Assembly: GCF_024652905.1 (NCBI RefSeq)
Contig: NZ_CP102430.1
Coordinates: forward strand, 34,313 to 98,312
Reading direction: 5' to 3'
DNA length: 64,000 bases
DNA from: Pseudomonas oryzihabitans
GTDB taxonomy: Bacteria > Pseudomonadota > Gammaproteobacteria > Pseudomonadales > Pseudomonadaceae
Made by a program: the position numbers and the translations under genes. The notes beneath the pieces were generated by a model. The model ran no database searches, was not told where the DNA came from, and saw only the letters and a list, made by a program, of their open reading frames with translations. Positions 45,369-53,335 of this stretch are shown one piece after another (position 1 is the stretch's first letter; the number at the start of each line of letters is the position of its first letter).

Positions 45369-47051
45369 TCAGGCTACGTTTTCAATGGGGCTGGCCAGCG
45401 AGAGGCTGACAGCGATAGGGCGCACCCAAACGGGCGTGCTGCTGAGCAGGAAGGTCTCCCCCTGTTTGGACAGCAAAAGGGTTTGGGCCATGACTCCGGC
45501 GATAGCCTCGGCGGCTTTCGGTGGGACGGCGTTACCGATCCGCTCGCACCATGCCTGATCGCTCAGGCCATCCAGTTCGAGTTGCTCTTCCGGATCCACC
45601 AGGCTTTGCAGCGCCGCCTTCTCCAGCGTGGTGAACGGTCTGTGCCAAGTGCCATCGAGGCTCCTGATAACGCAGGTCAGTCGATCGCTGGCCGCTGGCA
45701 TGCGCGGATCGGCAACGCTCCAGCGTCCGTTGTCGAGGCGCGCCCTGGCGGAGACGGCTCCGGCTGTCCCATCCCACGGCACGACGCCGTAGTGGCCGCC
45801 TGTAAGGTAGGCGTCGCCCTTCACGCGGCGCAGGCCGGTGCGCGGATCCTGAACAGCGAAAGCGCCCTGCCCTGTCGTGCTGCCGGCGATCACTGTGCGG
45901 GCCGAGCCGGTCCAGCGGGTCACGTTGTACTTCCCATGGCCACCAGCTGCGCCGCGAGGATCTGCAACGCTAAAGGTGCCCTGCCCTGGCGACTTGATGC
46001 CGATGATGGCGCCGGTCGGATCGGACCAGCGCCGTACGCCATATTGCTGGTACTGGGCGGCGTTCGCGGGACTGCGTGGATCCGCGACAGAGAACGCGCC
46101 GTTAGTGGGGCCTGTCTGGCCCGCGATGGTGCCCACGAAATCCTCCCAACCGCGCACACCGAGATAACCTGAATAGGCTTCCGGCACGATCACAAAGTCA
46201 CGCAGGTGGCCATCTTCGACGGCCAGCTGGTCGAGGCTCCGCCAGTCTTTGCCTGCCTCTACCAGGGCGAGCCTTACCCATGTTTTCCATTGGAGCGCGG
46301 GAATACGGTGCATGGGACCGGCGCGCTCAATGTCGCCTGGCAATGGCATGCGGCCCAGCAGCGAGCCGACAGATTGCAGCGTTCGCTTCTCGGGTTCGTA
46401 GAGGAACGGCGGCACCTTCTCGACGTGGCGAGCCACCAGCAGGAAGCGTTTACGGCGCTGGGCCAGGCCGCCCAGCTCGCCGCAGTCGTGGGTGGTCTCG
46501 TTCACGGCGTAGCCGAAGAAACTCAGTACCTGGGCGATCTGGTCAAGCAGGTGACGACCTCGGGTCGCCAGGCGCGGCACGTTCTCGAACACGATCAAGC
46601 TGACCGGATTGTGCTGCCAGGCTTCGCACATGAGCCACACACAGCGCAGCGTCAGTTCGTTGAGCGCCTGATATTTCGGCGTCTGGCTCAGGGTCTCGGA
46701 CAATAGGCCGGAGGCACCTTTGCAGGGGCTGCTGATGAACACCACATCAGGATCTTGGAAGCCCGCTGCGCGACGAATGTCTGCCGGTGTCGCCTCCCGC
46801 CATTCGGCAGGAGGTTCCTTGCCGTGAAAGTCGGTGTATTGCTCGCGGGTGAAGAGGTCCATCTGGGTGCCAGGCACGCCGGCAATGCGGCCGAAGTCGC
46901 GCAGCGCGCCGGGGTCCACGTCCACCCCGCCGATGCAACGCCAATCGGCCTGGAGGTGGCCGACCACCTCCCTGTTCTGATTGAACCCTTTGGCGCCGCC
47001 TCCGATGCCACAGCAGAAGTGGAAGTGCTTGAGCACATACCTTGTGAGCAT
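45369..47051 (-). CDS. C5-cytosine DNA methyltransferase with internal repeats
   Basis: 560 residues. Motif I C-C-G-I-G-G-G (13-19), motif IV S-S-P-C-K-G with catalytic Cys110, motif VI F-E-N-V (155-158), motif VIII Q-R-R-K-R-F (198-203) and motif X R-I-G-N-A-V-P-P (504-511). Between VIII and X, where target recognition lies, four copies of (F/W)-(S/A)-V-(A/Q)-D-P-R occur at about 320, 360, 398 and 444, each ending a module of roughly 40 residues. No restriction enzyme gene is adjacent, so it is an orphan that may protect incoming plasmid DNA. ATG follows GGAAGA. Confidence 0.9.
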   Translation of the reverse strand: MLTRYVLKHFHFCCGIGGGAKGFNQNREVVGHLQADWRCIGGVDVDPGALRDFGRIAGVPGTQMDLFTREQYTDFHGKEPPAEWREATPADIRRAAGFQDPDVVFISSPCKGASGLLSETLSQTPKYQALNELTLRCVWLMCEAWQHNPVSLIVFENVPRLATRGRHLLDQIAQVLSFFGYAVNETTHDCGELGGLAQRRKRFLLVARHVEKVPPFLYEPEKRTLQSVGSLLGRMPLPGDIERAGPMHRIPALQWKTWVRLALVEAGKDWRSLDQLAVEDGHLRDFVIVPEAYSGYLGVRGWEDFVGTIAGQTGPTNGAFSVADPRSPANAAQYQQYGVRRWSDPTGAIIGIKSPGQGTFSVADPRGAAGGHGKYNVTRWTGSARTVIAGSTTGQGAFAVQDPRTGLRRVKGDAYLTGGHYGVVPWDGTAGAVSARARLDNGRWSVADPRMPAASDRLTCVIRSLDGTWHRPFTTLEKAALQSLVDPEEQLELDGLSDQAWCERIGNAVPPKAAEAIAGVMAQTLLLSKQGETFLLSSTPVWVRPIAVSLSLASPIENVA

Positions 47052-47102
47052 GATCGTCTTCCGTCACGGATGCCCGGGCGCTAGGTCCGGGCAGGTTGTA
47101 GG

Positions 47103-47345
47103 TCAGAGGGCGCGGGCGGTTGCCTTGGCCATGTCGCGGAAAATCTCGGCGTGCAGCTCCAGCGGGAACTCGGCCAGGACTTCGCGCTGTCCGGTCGTGT
47201 TGCGCAGCGCGACGACGGTGTAGAGGGTCACGGAAGACGGGATTTGCCCTGGGCGGGTCTGAAAGGAGGGTTCAACGGCAAAGCCGTTGAATTCGCGAAG
47301 CTGCGCGGCTTCGCTGAAATAGAACAGGTGGAATTCGGTAGCCAT
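47103..47345 (-). CDS. Small hypothetical protein, 80 residues
   Basis: Not recognised. M-A-T-E-F-H-L-F-Y-F-S-E-A-A-Q-L-R-E-F-N-G-F-A-V-E, then V-T-L-Y-T-V-V-A-L-R-N-T-T-G-Q-R-E-V-L-A. A small alpha/beta protein without signals. The start at 47345 is fixed by leader copy 5, whose GCGAAGGAG-like TGCGAAGGAG lies nine bases upstream. First gene of the methyltransferase transcription unit. Confidence 0.68.
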   Translation of the reverse strand: MATEFHLFYFSEAAQLREFNGFAVEPSFQTRPGQIPSSVTLYTVVALRNTTGQREVLAEFPLELHAEIFRDMAKATARAL

Positions 47346-47351
47346 GGTGGA

Positions 47352-47456
47352 TCTCCTTCGCAATGTGCCCGGAGCGGTTGCCGCCGCTGGTTCCAGGCTG
47401 TCGAAGCGGGATTGCTTCGACGGATTCAGTATCGCAAAGGCTTGAACTCAAGTCAA
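47352..47456 (-). promoter_or_regulatory. Promoter plus structured leader module, copy 5
   Basis: Minus strand: -35 TTGACT (47456-47451), 17-bp spacer containing CTTGA-GT-TCAAG, -10 GATACT (47433-47428), hairpin 47398-47367 (outer GCCTGG/CCGGGC, inner AGCGG/CCGCT, loop CGGCAA), TGCGAAGGAG. Drives 47103-47345, the methyltransferase and the two small genes after it. Confidence 0.87.
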
Positions 47457-47487
47457 CTATTAGTCAAATCCGTTTTGACAAATAGTC

Positions 47488-48579
47488 TTAATCCCATAGC
47501 TCCAGCTGCTCGACCTTGGTGCTCACAGTGGGGATCACCTGCGACCGCGAGTCCAGCGCGTTGTCCGGATCTCGTAGGGTGTCGGACAGCCTGGCGAACC
47601 GTGCTCGATCCCCCTCCCCGCGCTTCACGTTGAACGCTTCATCCACCACGCCATTGATCCTGGCCCACTGATTCCAGGCGAAGCTACGGCCCAGCCCTAC
47701 CGTTGTCGTCGTGCTGGGAAAGCTGTCGGCATTTCGCACCAGGTCTTCCCATGAGGCGCCGAACTCCACCGCGTCGAACCGGCTGTGCTTGCCGGTGAGT
47801 GCCTGCCGCTCCAGAAGCAAGGCCCGCTCCAGCAATTGGGGATGATAGGCGGCCAGCCAGTACAGCTCCCAATGCTTGGACGCGGGACAGAAGAAGCACG
47901 CCGACTTGATCGGCACCCGATCGGCGCCGAGGGCCTGGGTTATGGCTCGCACGCAATCGCGGCGAGCCCAGCGGATCAGTTGCAGCGGATAGACATAATC
48001 AAAATCGGCATCCGCTGGCTTGAGGCGCTGCGAGCGCCGCAGGTCAGCCCTTCCGCAGTCGTAGCCGATCAGCTTGACGATCCGTTGGCCGGTTGCTGTC
48101 GCCTGCTGCCAGAGCGGGTGCGGGGCTCGTGCGTTCGGTCCGGAGCGAGCGCCTTTGATGAACTGGTCCTGTGGCACCTGCTTCCACTTCACCGAACAGG
48201 ATTTCATGCCAAAGGCCAGGCTAGGCAGGGTCTCGTTGGCCATACAGTTGCCGTAGAGATCCTGGTAACCCGTCGTGGGCTTGGGCACCTTCCGGCAGAC
48301 GCTGACGGTCGGCCATCCCCAGCCACGCAGCACAGTATTCATCGCCTCAACATGGGCCAGGGTTTCCGGCTTCTCGGCGCCGGTGTCGGCAAAGGTGATG
48401 AGGTCGGGGCGCAGGCCCGCTGTGTGCAAGGCAACGAGCATGGCGGTCGAATCCACACCGGATCCGAAGCATACGGCCAGGAGCCGGCCAGCCAGCGCCG
48501 TGTGCAGGGTTTCGATTTGGTCCAGGGACAATACGGGCTGAGCGCCGTCCACCGGACAGCCGCGGCTAATCGCGTTCAT
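47488..48579 (-). CDS. PP-loop ATPase, PAPS-reductase/DndC-like
   Basis: 363 residues. The PP-loop C-F-G-S-G-V-D-S-T-A-M-L (about 38-49) is the ATP-pyrophosphatase signature of the PAPS reductase superfamily, with T-F-A-D-T-G-A-E-K-P-E-T following. Cys in G-N-C-M-A, K-S-C-S-V-K and S-A-C-F-F-C could hold an iron-sulfur cluster or a metal. Many phage- and plasmid-borne members have no proven substrate; DndC-like ones act in DNA phosphorothioation but its partners are absent here. Leader copy 6 sets the start at 48579. Confidence 0.8.
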   Translation of the reverse strand: MNAISRGCPVDGAQPVLSLDQIETLHTALAGRLLAVCFGSGVDSTAMLVALHTAGLRPDLITFADTGAEKPETLAHVEAMNTVLRGWGWPTVSVCRKVPKPTTGYQDLYGNCMANETLPSLAFGMKSCSVKWKQVPQDQFIKGARSGPNARAPHPLWQQATATGQRIVKLIGYDCGRADLRRSQRLKPADADFDYVYPLQLIRWARRDCVRAITQALGADRVPIKSACFFCPASKHWELYWLAAYHPQLLERALLLERQALTGKHSRFDAVEFGASWEDLVRNADSFPSTTTTVGLGRSFAWNQWARINGVVDEAFNVKRGEGDRARFARLSDTLRDPDNALDSRSQVIPTVSTKVEQLELWD

Positions 48580-48584
48580 GGATG

Positions 48585-48628
48585 CTCCTTCGCGGTGCCC
48601 GGGCGGTTGCCGCCGCTGATCCGGGCAC
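48585..48628 (-). promoter_or_regulatory. Structured leader, copy 6 (no promoter)
   Basis: Minus strand: outer stem GTGCCCGG/CCGGGCAC (eight perfect pairs), 4-nt bulge ATCA, inner stem GCGG/CCGC, loop CGGCAA, then GCGAAGGAG. Confidence 0.85.
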
Positions 48629-48639
48629 TTAGGGGGGAT

Positions 48640-48858
48640 TTACTGGGTGTCGTCGCCTTCGAGTTCACTCAGGCTGGGGGCCAAGTCGATGACCGCAGGT
48701 CCATCGACTGGGCCTGTCACCTCGAAGACGCAGGCGCTGCCGGGTTGACCCGCTGCAATCTCCGGTTTGAAGTAGGCCAGGGCGCAGGCCTCGGCGGCGG
48801 CCAGATGGTCGCCGTCCACGTCGATATCAATTTCCCAGACCACGCGGTAATGGGGCAT
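48640..48858 (-). CDS. Small hypothetical protein, 72 residues
   Basis: Not recognised. M-P-H-Y-R-V-V-W-E-I-D-I-D-V-D-G-D-H-L-A-A-A-E-A-C-A, then a strand and an acidic tail ending D-D-T-Q. Similar small acidic alpha/beta proteins are common in plasmid and ICE establishment regions. Leader copy 7 precedes the ATG. Confidence 0.7.
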   Translation of the reverse strand: MPHYRVVWEIDIDVDGDHLAAAEACALAYFKPEIAAGQPGSACVFEVTGPVDGPAVIDLAPSLSELEGDDTQ

Positions 48859-48867
48859 TGGGGGATC

Positions 48868-48907
48868 TCCTTCGCTAGGCCGGGCGGTTGCCGCCGCTGA
48901 TCCGGCC
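48868..48907 (-). promoter_or_regulatory. Structured leader, copy 7 (no promoter)
   Basis: Minus strand: outer stem GGCCGG/CCGGCC, 4-nt bulge ATCA, inner stem GCGG/CCGC, loop CGGCAA, then GCGAAGGAG. The outer stem differs completely from copies 1-3 and 5 yet still pairs. Confidence 0.85.
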
Positions 48908-48912
48908 TGTGG

Positions 48913-49263
48913 TTATTCGCCTTTGAAGTACCCGGCGCGCTGCTCCAGCTCGCGAGCAATCAGCTCATCCGCGAAGAGCGGTGCCTGCTTGTCTATGCGC
49001 CGCGCTAGGTTCCTTTGCCTTACTCGGGCTTTGGCTTCCGCGCTCCAGCGCTTGCCGGTTTCGTTGCCGGGAAAGTCGAGACAGACGCCGTAACCCACTG
49101 GGCGAGACTCCCAGGCGGCGCGCATCGCTTCTGGCATTCGCTCGCCGGCTGGGGCCTCGATCACCAGCAGCTCAAATTCCCCCGGACACGGAACGTGCGG
49201 CAGGCACCACCGCAACGAGTAGCGCCACATCAGCGGCGCTATCGGCTGGGCTGGGGACGCCAT
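48913..49263 (-). CDS. Hypothetical protein, 116 residues
   Basis: Not recognised. N-terminal M-A-S-P-A-Q-P-I-A-P-L-M-W-R-Y-S-L-R-W-C, then E-L-L-V-I-E-A-P-A-G-E-R and a basic helix, W-S-A-E-A-K-A-R-V-R-Q-R-N-L-A-R-R-I. Its ATG shares one base with the TGA of the upstream gene (49263-49631), so no leader is needed. This is the complete copy of the gene cut at 1-107. Confidence 0.7.
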   Translation of the reverse strand: MASPAQPIAPLMWRYSLRWCLPHVPCPGEFELLVIEAPAGERMPEAMRAAWESRPVGYGVCLDFPGNETGKRWSAEAKARVRQRNLARRIDKQAPLFADELIARELEQRAGYFKGE

Positions 49264-49631
49264 CAATCGAGATCCCACTTCGCCTGGTCGTATCCCGCGA
49301 GCTTGCTCATGGCCGAAAGGCGAAGGCCATGCAGCGTGAGGAAGGCGCTGGTGGTGTAGTAATCAGGATTCTGCTCGGACTGGTACTCAAGGCAGCTCAT
49401 CAGCTTGAGGACTTCAACCGCCGAAGGCTTGCGGACCGTTTCGTCCAGCTCGAACCGTTCGGCCTGGAGCGTTTCACGCGGGTAACGGTGCTGCACGGAG
49501 CGGATGTTCTCGTCCAGCAGCTGCTGGCCCTGGCTGGTGAGAATCTGGCGAGTGGCGTCGTCCGGCTTGCCGACGCAAGCAAACATGACGATGGCGGAAA
49601 TGTGGCTTTGGCTGACGACGTAGGCGCTCAT
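49263..49631 (-). CDS. Hypothetical protein, second copy of 107-475
   Basis: Same translation as the first copy. Here the downstream gene 48913-49263 is complete, showing the one-base overlap in full context. Confidence 0.7.
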   Translation of the reverse strand: MSAYVVSQSHISAIVMFACVGKPDDATRQILTSQGQQLLDENIRSVQHRYPRETLQAERFELDETVRKPSAVEVLKLMSCLEYQSEQNPDYYTTSAFLTLHGLRLSAMSKLAGYDQAKWDLD

Positions 49632-49637
49632 GAAATT

Positions 49638-49741
49638 CTCCTTCGCGATTTGCCCGGAGCGGTTGCCGCCGCTGGTTCCAGGCTGCCGAGGCGGTATTGC
49701 TTCGACGGATTCAGTATCGCAAATGGACACCCTTATGTCAA
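49638..49741 (-). promoter_or_regulatory. Promoter plus structured leader module, repeat of copy 1
   Basis: Same sequence as 482-585: -35 TTGACA (49741-49736), -10 GATACT (49718-49713), hairpin 49683-49652. Confidence 0.85.
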
Positions 49742-49775
49742 CTATTAGTCAAATCCGGATGTACATTTATTTTAC

Positions 49776-49791
49776 TTCTCGCATGCGAGAA
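49776..49791. promoter_or_regulatory. 16-bp palindromic operator, repeat of copy 1
   Basis: Same as 620-635. Confidence 0.7.
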
Positions 49792-49828
49792 TCTTGCTAC
49801 GCTGTGATTTATAAGCTACAATTGTCTC

Positions 49829-50131
49829 ATGAAAACGATTAAACAAACCGCCACTTTCAGGAACTGGGAACGCAAGCTGAAAGACAAGCAGGCGAAAGCA
49901 ATCATCGCTGCGCGGGTCTTTCGGGTTGCGAACGGATTGCTCGGTGATGTCCAGCCAGTCGGCCAGGGCATCAGCGAACTCCGCATTCATCATGGTCCCG
50001 GCTATCGTGTGTATTTTCAGCAGCGCGGGAACCAGCTGGTCCTGTTGTTGTGTGGTGGAGACAAAAGCAGCCAAGCGCGGGACATCGAGACCGCCAAAGC
50101 ACTGGCCAGCCAGTGGAGTGATGACGAATGA
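49829..50131 (+). CDS. higB: HigB/RelE-superfamily toxin, second copy
   Basis: Same translation as 673-975. Confidence 0.85.
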   Translation: MKTIKQTATFRNWERKLKDKQAKAIIAARVFRVANGLLGDVQPVGQGISELRIHHGPGYRVYFQQRGNQLVLLLCGGDKSSQARDIETAKALASQWSDDE

Positions 50132-50427
50132 AAGAGAAAATTTTCGACTACGATCCCGCCGATGCCCTCACGGACCCGGCGTCCATCGCTGTCTTCCTGG
50201 AAGACGCTTTCGAGACTGGCGACGCCGCCTACATCGCCAAGGCCCTGGGCGTTGTCGCCCGTGCCAAAGGGATGGGTGAGATTGCCAAGGAATCGGGCTT
50301 GTCCCGTGAAAACCTGTACCGCTCGTTTTCAGAAAACGGCAATCCGACCCTGAAAACCATGTTGGCCGTCATGCAGGCTGTCGGCCTGGATCTGACTGCC
50401 CGCGTCCATATCACTCCAGCACACTAA
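50128..50427 (+). CDS. higA: HigA-type antitoxin, second copy
   Basis: Same translation as 972-1271. Confidence 0.85.
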   Translation: MKEKIFDYDPADALTDPASIAVFLEDAFETGDAAYIAKALGVVARAKGMGEIAKESGLSRENLYRSFSENGNPTLKTMLAVMQAVGLDLTARVHITPAH

Positions 50428-50492
50428 CGGGCGGCCTGACGCGCAGAAAGTCGAGACACCGACGCGCTTGGCCCTTGCCGTTTGCTGCTCTT

Positions 50493-50955
50493 GCCGATCT
50501 GCTTTAATGCCGAGGTTTGGGCGCGGGAAATAAACGCTTTTCAGCAGCGACCGCGTAGCGGTTGCCTCCTTGCTCTTGGGAATGGAGTCACCTCCCTGCT
50601 CGGAGGATCTGCTCGGCAGCCTTCGGTAGGACGCGGTAAGCCCGGACTATCCAGAGACAGGCCGCGTGCAAGGGGTCGTGGAATACCGCAGGGCGCTCGC
50701 GACCGAGGATATGCCGCGAAAGCCCCTTGCAGGCAAGGACTGGCGGCGGATAGGCCATTGGGGCGTCCGCTTCCTACCGATGGCAGCTGAGCCCGCGCAG
50801 GGGTAGGCCGGAACGACCGGCAAGCGGAGCGCGCAGGCCAAGGGCCGGAGACGTGAGGATGGAAGCCCGCAGGGCCGAGACCCGGCGCGCTCTTTGCCGG
50901 GGCTTGGTTCACGACAGCCGTCCCCCGAAGGGGGCACGCAAAAGCCCTGGATCCT
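50493..50955 (+). repeat. Structured repeat copy A, second pass
   Basis: As 1337-1799 except T at 50593, which agrees with copy B. Confidence 0.75.
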
Positions 50956-51251
50956 TTACGTGTGAGGTGTAGAGCCTGTGACTAGACTGGCGGACCAGGA
51001 CGCTGAAAAATGCTGGATTGATAGCCATTCATCGGGAGTAGGGAGGCATCGACGACTAGGGGGGGGGCAAATATTTGCATTTTTGCCGGGGGGTGCTTAC
51101 CATGTTCCTCGACTACGCAGACAGCAGAAAATTTGTCGGCGGAGCTGCGAAGGCCTGGCTAGCACAGGTCAAATGAAGGGAAATCGTAAGGCGTTTGGGT
51201 TGTTCCGCTTCAGTGCGGGAGACTTGCCTTCGAGGCCGTCCTTCCTCGTAG

Positions 51252-51342
51252 TCACCCAATCTTTCGCATCTTGGCCTCAGTCGCGTGATAAGCGTTGACT
51301 GGGGCAAGTTCGTTTTGCCCCCTCCTTGTGTATCTCGACGAC
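51252..51342 (-). pseudogene. Paralogue remnant, second copy
   Basis: Same as 2096-2186. Confidence 0.55.
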
Positions 51343-51355
51343 TGGTTCAGCGAAG

Positions 51356-51883
51356 CTATCCTCCTAGCTTTTGCGTCATTCCTCGAATCTTCGAGTCATT
51401 CGCGTGAAAGGCGGTGATTGGAGCCAGGTACGTTTTGCTCCCTTCGCTGCGTACCTCTACGACCGCTACGGCGCAGTAGCTACCCGTGCCTACCTTCACC
51501 TTCCTCTTGTTGAACATGATCCCCTGTCTGTATTTGGGCTTGTTCGTGCCTACCTCGCTATAGGCGCAGTACGCATGAGTCAGTATGGCTAGTACCTCTG
51601 CCGGGGTGCAGCCGTCCTTGATCCCGCGCGTGTCCAACGGGTGAGCGACAGCTTCCAGGTCGATGAGGATCCCTCTGCAGTTTGGTTCAGGCCACTGGTT
51701 CTCGCGGCAGATCCTCTTGATCCGGTCGAACTGCTTGGGTGTCAGTAGGTAGGTGAATACGGGAGGTTCCGTCACGTGGGCCAAGGCCACGCCTGCCTGC
51801 TGCATGTTGATGACTACACTCATCAGCTCGCTAAATGCTTCTACTAGGCTCTCATCTCCTAGCTCCCTTGGGGTTTTACTCAT
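51356..51883 (-). CDS. Hypothetical protein, second copy
   Basis: Same translation as 2200-2727. Confidence 0.65.
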   Translation of the reverse strand: MSKTPRELGDESLVEAFSELMSVVINMQQAGVALAHVTEPPVFTYLLTPKQFDRIKRICRENQWPEPNCRGILIDLEAVAHPLDTRGIKDGCTPAEVLAILTHAYCAYSEVGTNKPKYRQGIMFNKRKVKVGTGSYCAVAVVEVRSEGSKTYLAPITAFHANDSKIRGMTQKLGG

Positions 51884-51933
51884 TGTCATGCTTCCCGCGC
51901 TTGGCGAGCGGATAAGTTACCGCCGTCGCCGCC

Positions 51934-52416
51934 TCACTTGACCAATTCCAACGGCTTCGCCTTTTTGGGCTTGGCCGTGCCATCACTCGCAGCCTTTTGC
52001 TTCTCGCGGGCATCCATAATCGCCTTGGCGAAGGGCTCGGCAGCTTTGATAAGGCCCTCGAATGAGTACCTGTTAGCGAGATTGCCACCTTGCTTTGATT
52101 TACGAGCATGCCGTTGGATGTAGCCTCTCTCCTCAAGGCCTGCGATAGCACGCTGAACCGTACGAGGGGTGCAGCCGATCTTCCCGGCCAGAGTTTCCTT
52201 GGTCGGAAAGGGATCGTTTCCAGCGGTCCACCAGAAGCTCGCCAGGTGCACAACGATCAACACATCCAGTTGCTTGAGACCCAACTGTTGGGAGCAGTCG
52301 AAAATCACGTTGGGGATAGCTGTCCATCCTGCTGCTACCAGGTCCTTTCCCCACTTTTGCTCGATGGACTTATTGTCCGGTGCCGCAGCCGGTTTTTTTG
52401 CCTTAGCCGTAGTCAT
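51934..52416 (-). CDS. Winged-helix protein, second copy
   Basis: Same translation as 2778-3260. Confidence 0.75.
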   Translation of the reverse strand: MTTAKAKKPAAAPDNKSIEQKWGKDLVAAGWTAIPNVIFDCSQQLGLKQLDVLIVVHLASFWWTAGNDPFPTKETLAGKIGCTPRTVQRAIAGLEERGYIQRHARKSKQGGNLANRYSFEGLIKAAEPFAKAIMDAREKQKAASDGTAKPKKAKPLELVK

Positions 52417-52873
52417 CGCCTGACCTCTATATGTTCGGATGGCGCGAGTATGCTGGCTCGAAAAATGGCTGACAACGGGAGGGGGGGAGACGCCTGTGTC
52501 AGCCCCTTTCATGAGTATGCTGTGTCTCGATTGACTGGGTGTGATTGAGGATGAGTGTGTATGAAATGGGAATTCTTTGGGAGTCATCAGCGTCGCCGGG
52601 ATGGAGAGGTGCATGTCTCCCGGGATAGGGTCATTGGTGACTCCCCCCGGCGACATTAATGCCTCCCTACCACCCGAAAAAAATTTCAAATTCCCTCAAA
52701 AAAGTAGCCTTTTCCTGCCGAACGGCTGGAAATGACCAGTTCCACCCTGGATACGACTTTCAAACTCTCGATTAAAAAGTCTACCGCGACGTCCTTACGG
52801 GTCTGACTACCTACCCCTCCAAAGCCGCAGCAATTTACGCCGCTTGGCTAGCCGACTGGCCAACCCTGGATTA

Positions 52874-52889
52874 CTGTATATCTAAACAG
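52874..52889 (+). promoter_or_regulatory. LexA box, second copy
   Basis: Same as 3718-3733. Confidence 0.88.
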
Positions 52890-52906
52890 TCCTTCGGCGG
52901 TGCCGT

Positions 52907-53335
52907 ATGTACATCCTCAAATTCCGACCCCTCGCTCCATCGGCGCTGACTCTGAAAGTGATGCCAGGCTGCGCAGCTGGTGGATTTCCCAGCCCTGCAG
53001 CTGACTACTACGAACCCCCACTGTCACTCGATGAGTTGATGAACATCCGTGCCCCGCACGTCTGGCTCGTCGAAGTCGAAGGCGACAGTATGCGCGACGC
53101 CGGCATCTTCCACGGCACCCGCCTGGTCGTGGATCGATCCATCACCCCATGCTCTGGCCACATCGTGCTGGCCTACGTGGACAATCAGCCGCTGGTGAAG
53201 CGGCTGGCCAAGTCCCCTTCGGGCTGGTTGCTTGAATCGGAGAATCCCGCCTATCGCACGATCAGGCCCGAGGAATACGGCGCGATTGAGGTGTTCGGCG
53301 TCGTCACCTGGGATCTGACCCAACATGCCCAGTGA
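52907..53335 (+). CDS. umuD: UmuD/RulA, second copy
   Basis: Same translation as 3751-4179. Confidence 0.93.
   Translation: MYILKFRPLAPSALTLKVMPGCAAGGFPSPAADYYEPPLSLDELMNIRAPHVWLVEVEGDSMRDAGIFHGTRLVVDRSITPCSGHIVLAYVDNQPLVKRLAKSPSGWLLESENPAYRTIRPEEYGAIEVFGVVTWDLTQHAQ

Noticed and set aside
47488..48579. PP-loop gene considered as DndC of a phosphorothioation system
   Set aside because: No dndB, dndD, dndE or dndA-like gene is nearby and the protein differs from DndC in length and motif detail.
47785..48900. 371-codon plus-strand frame opposite the PP-loop gene
   Set aside because: Shadow frame; it also crosses two structured leaders belonging to minus-strand genes.
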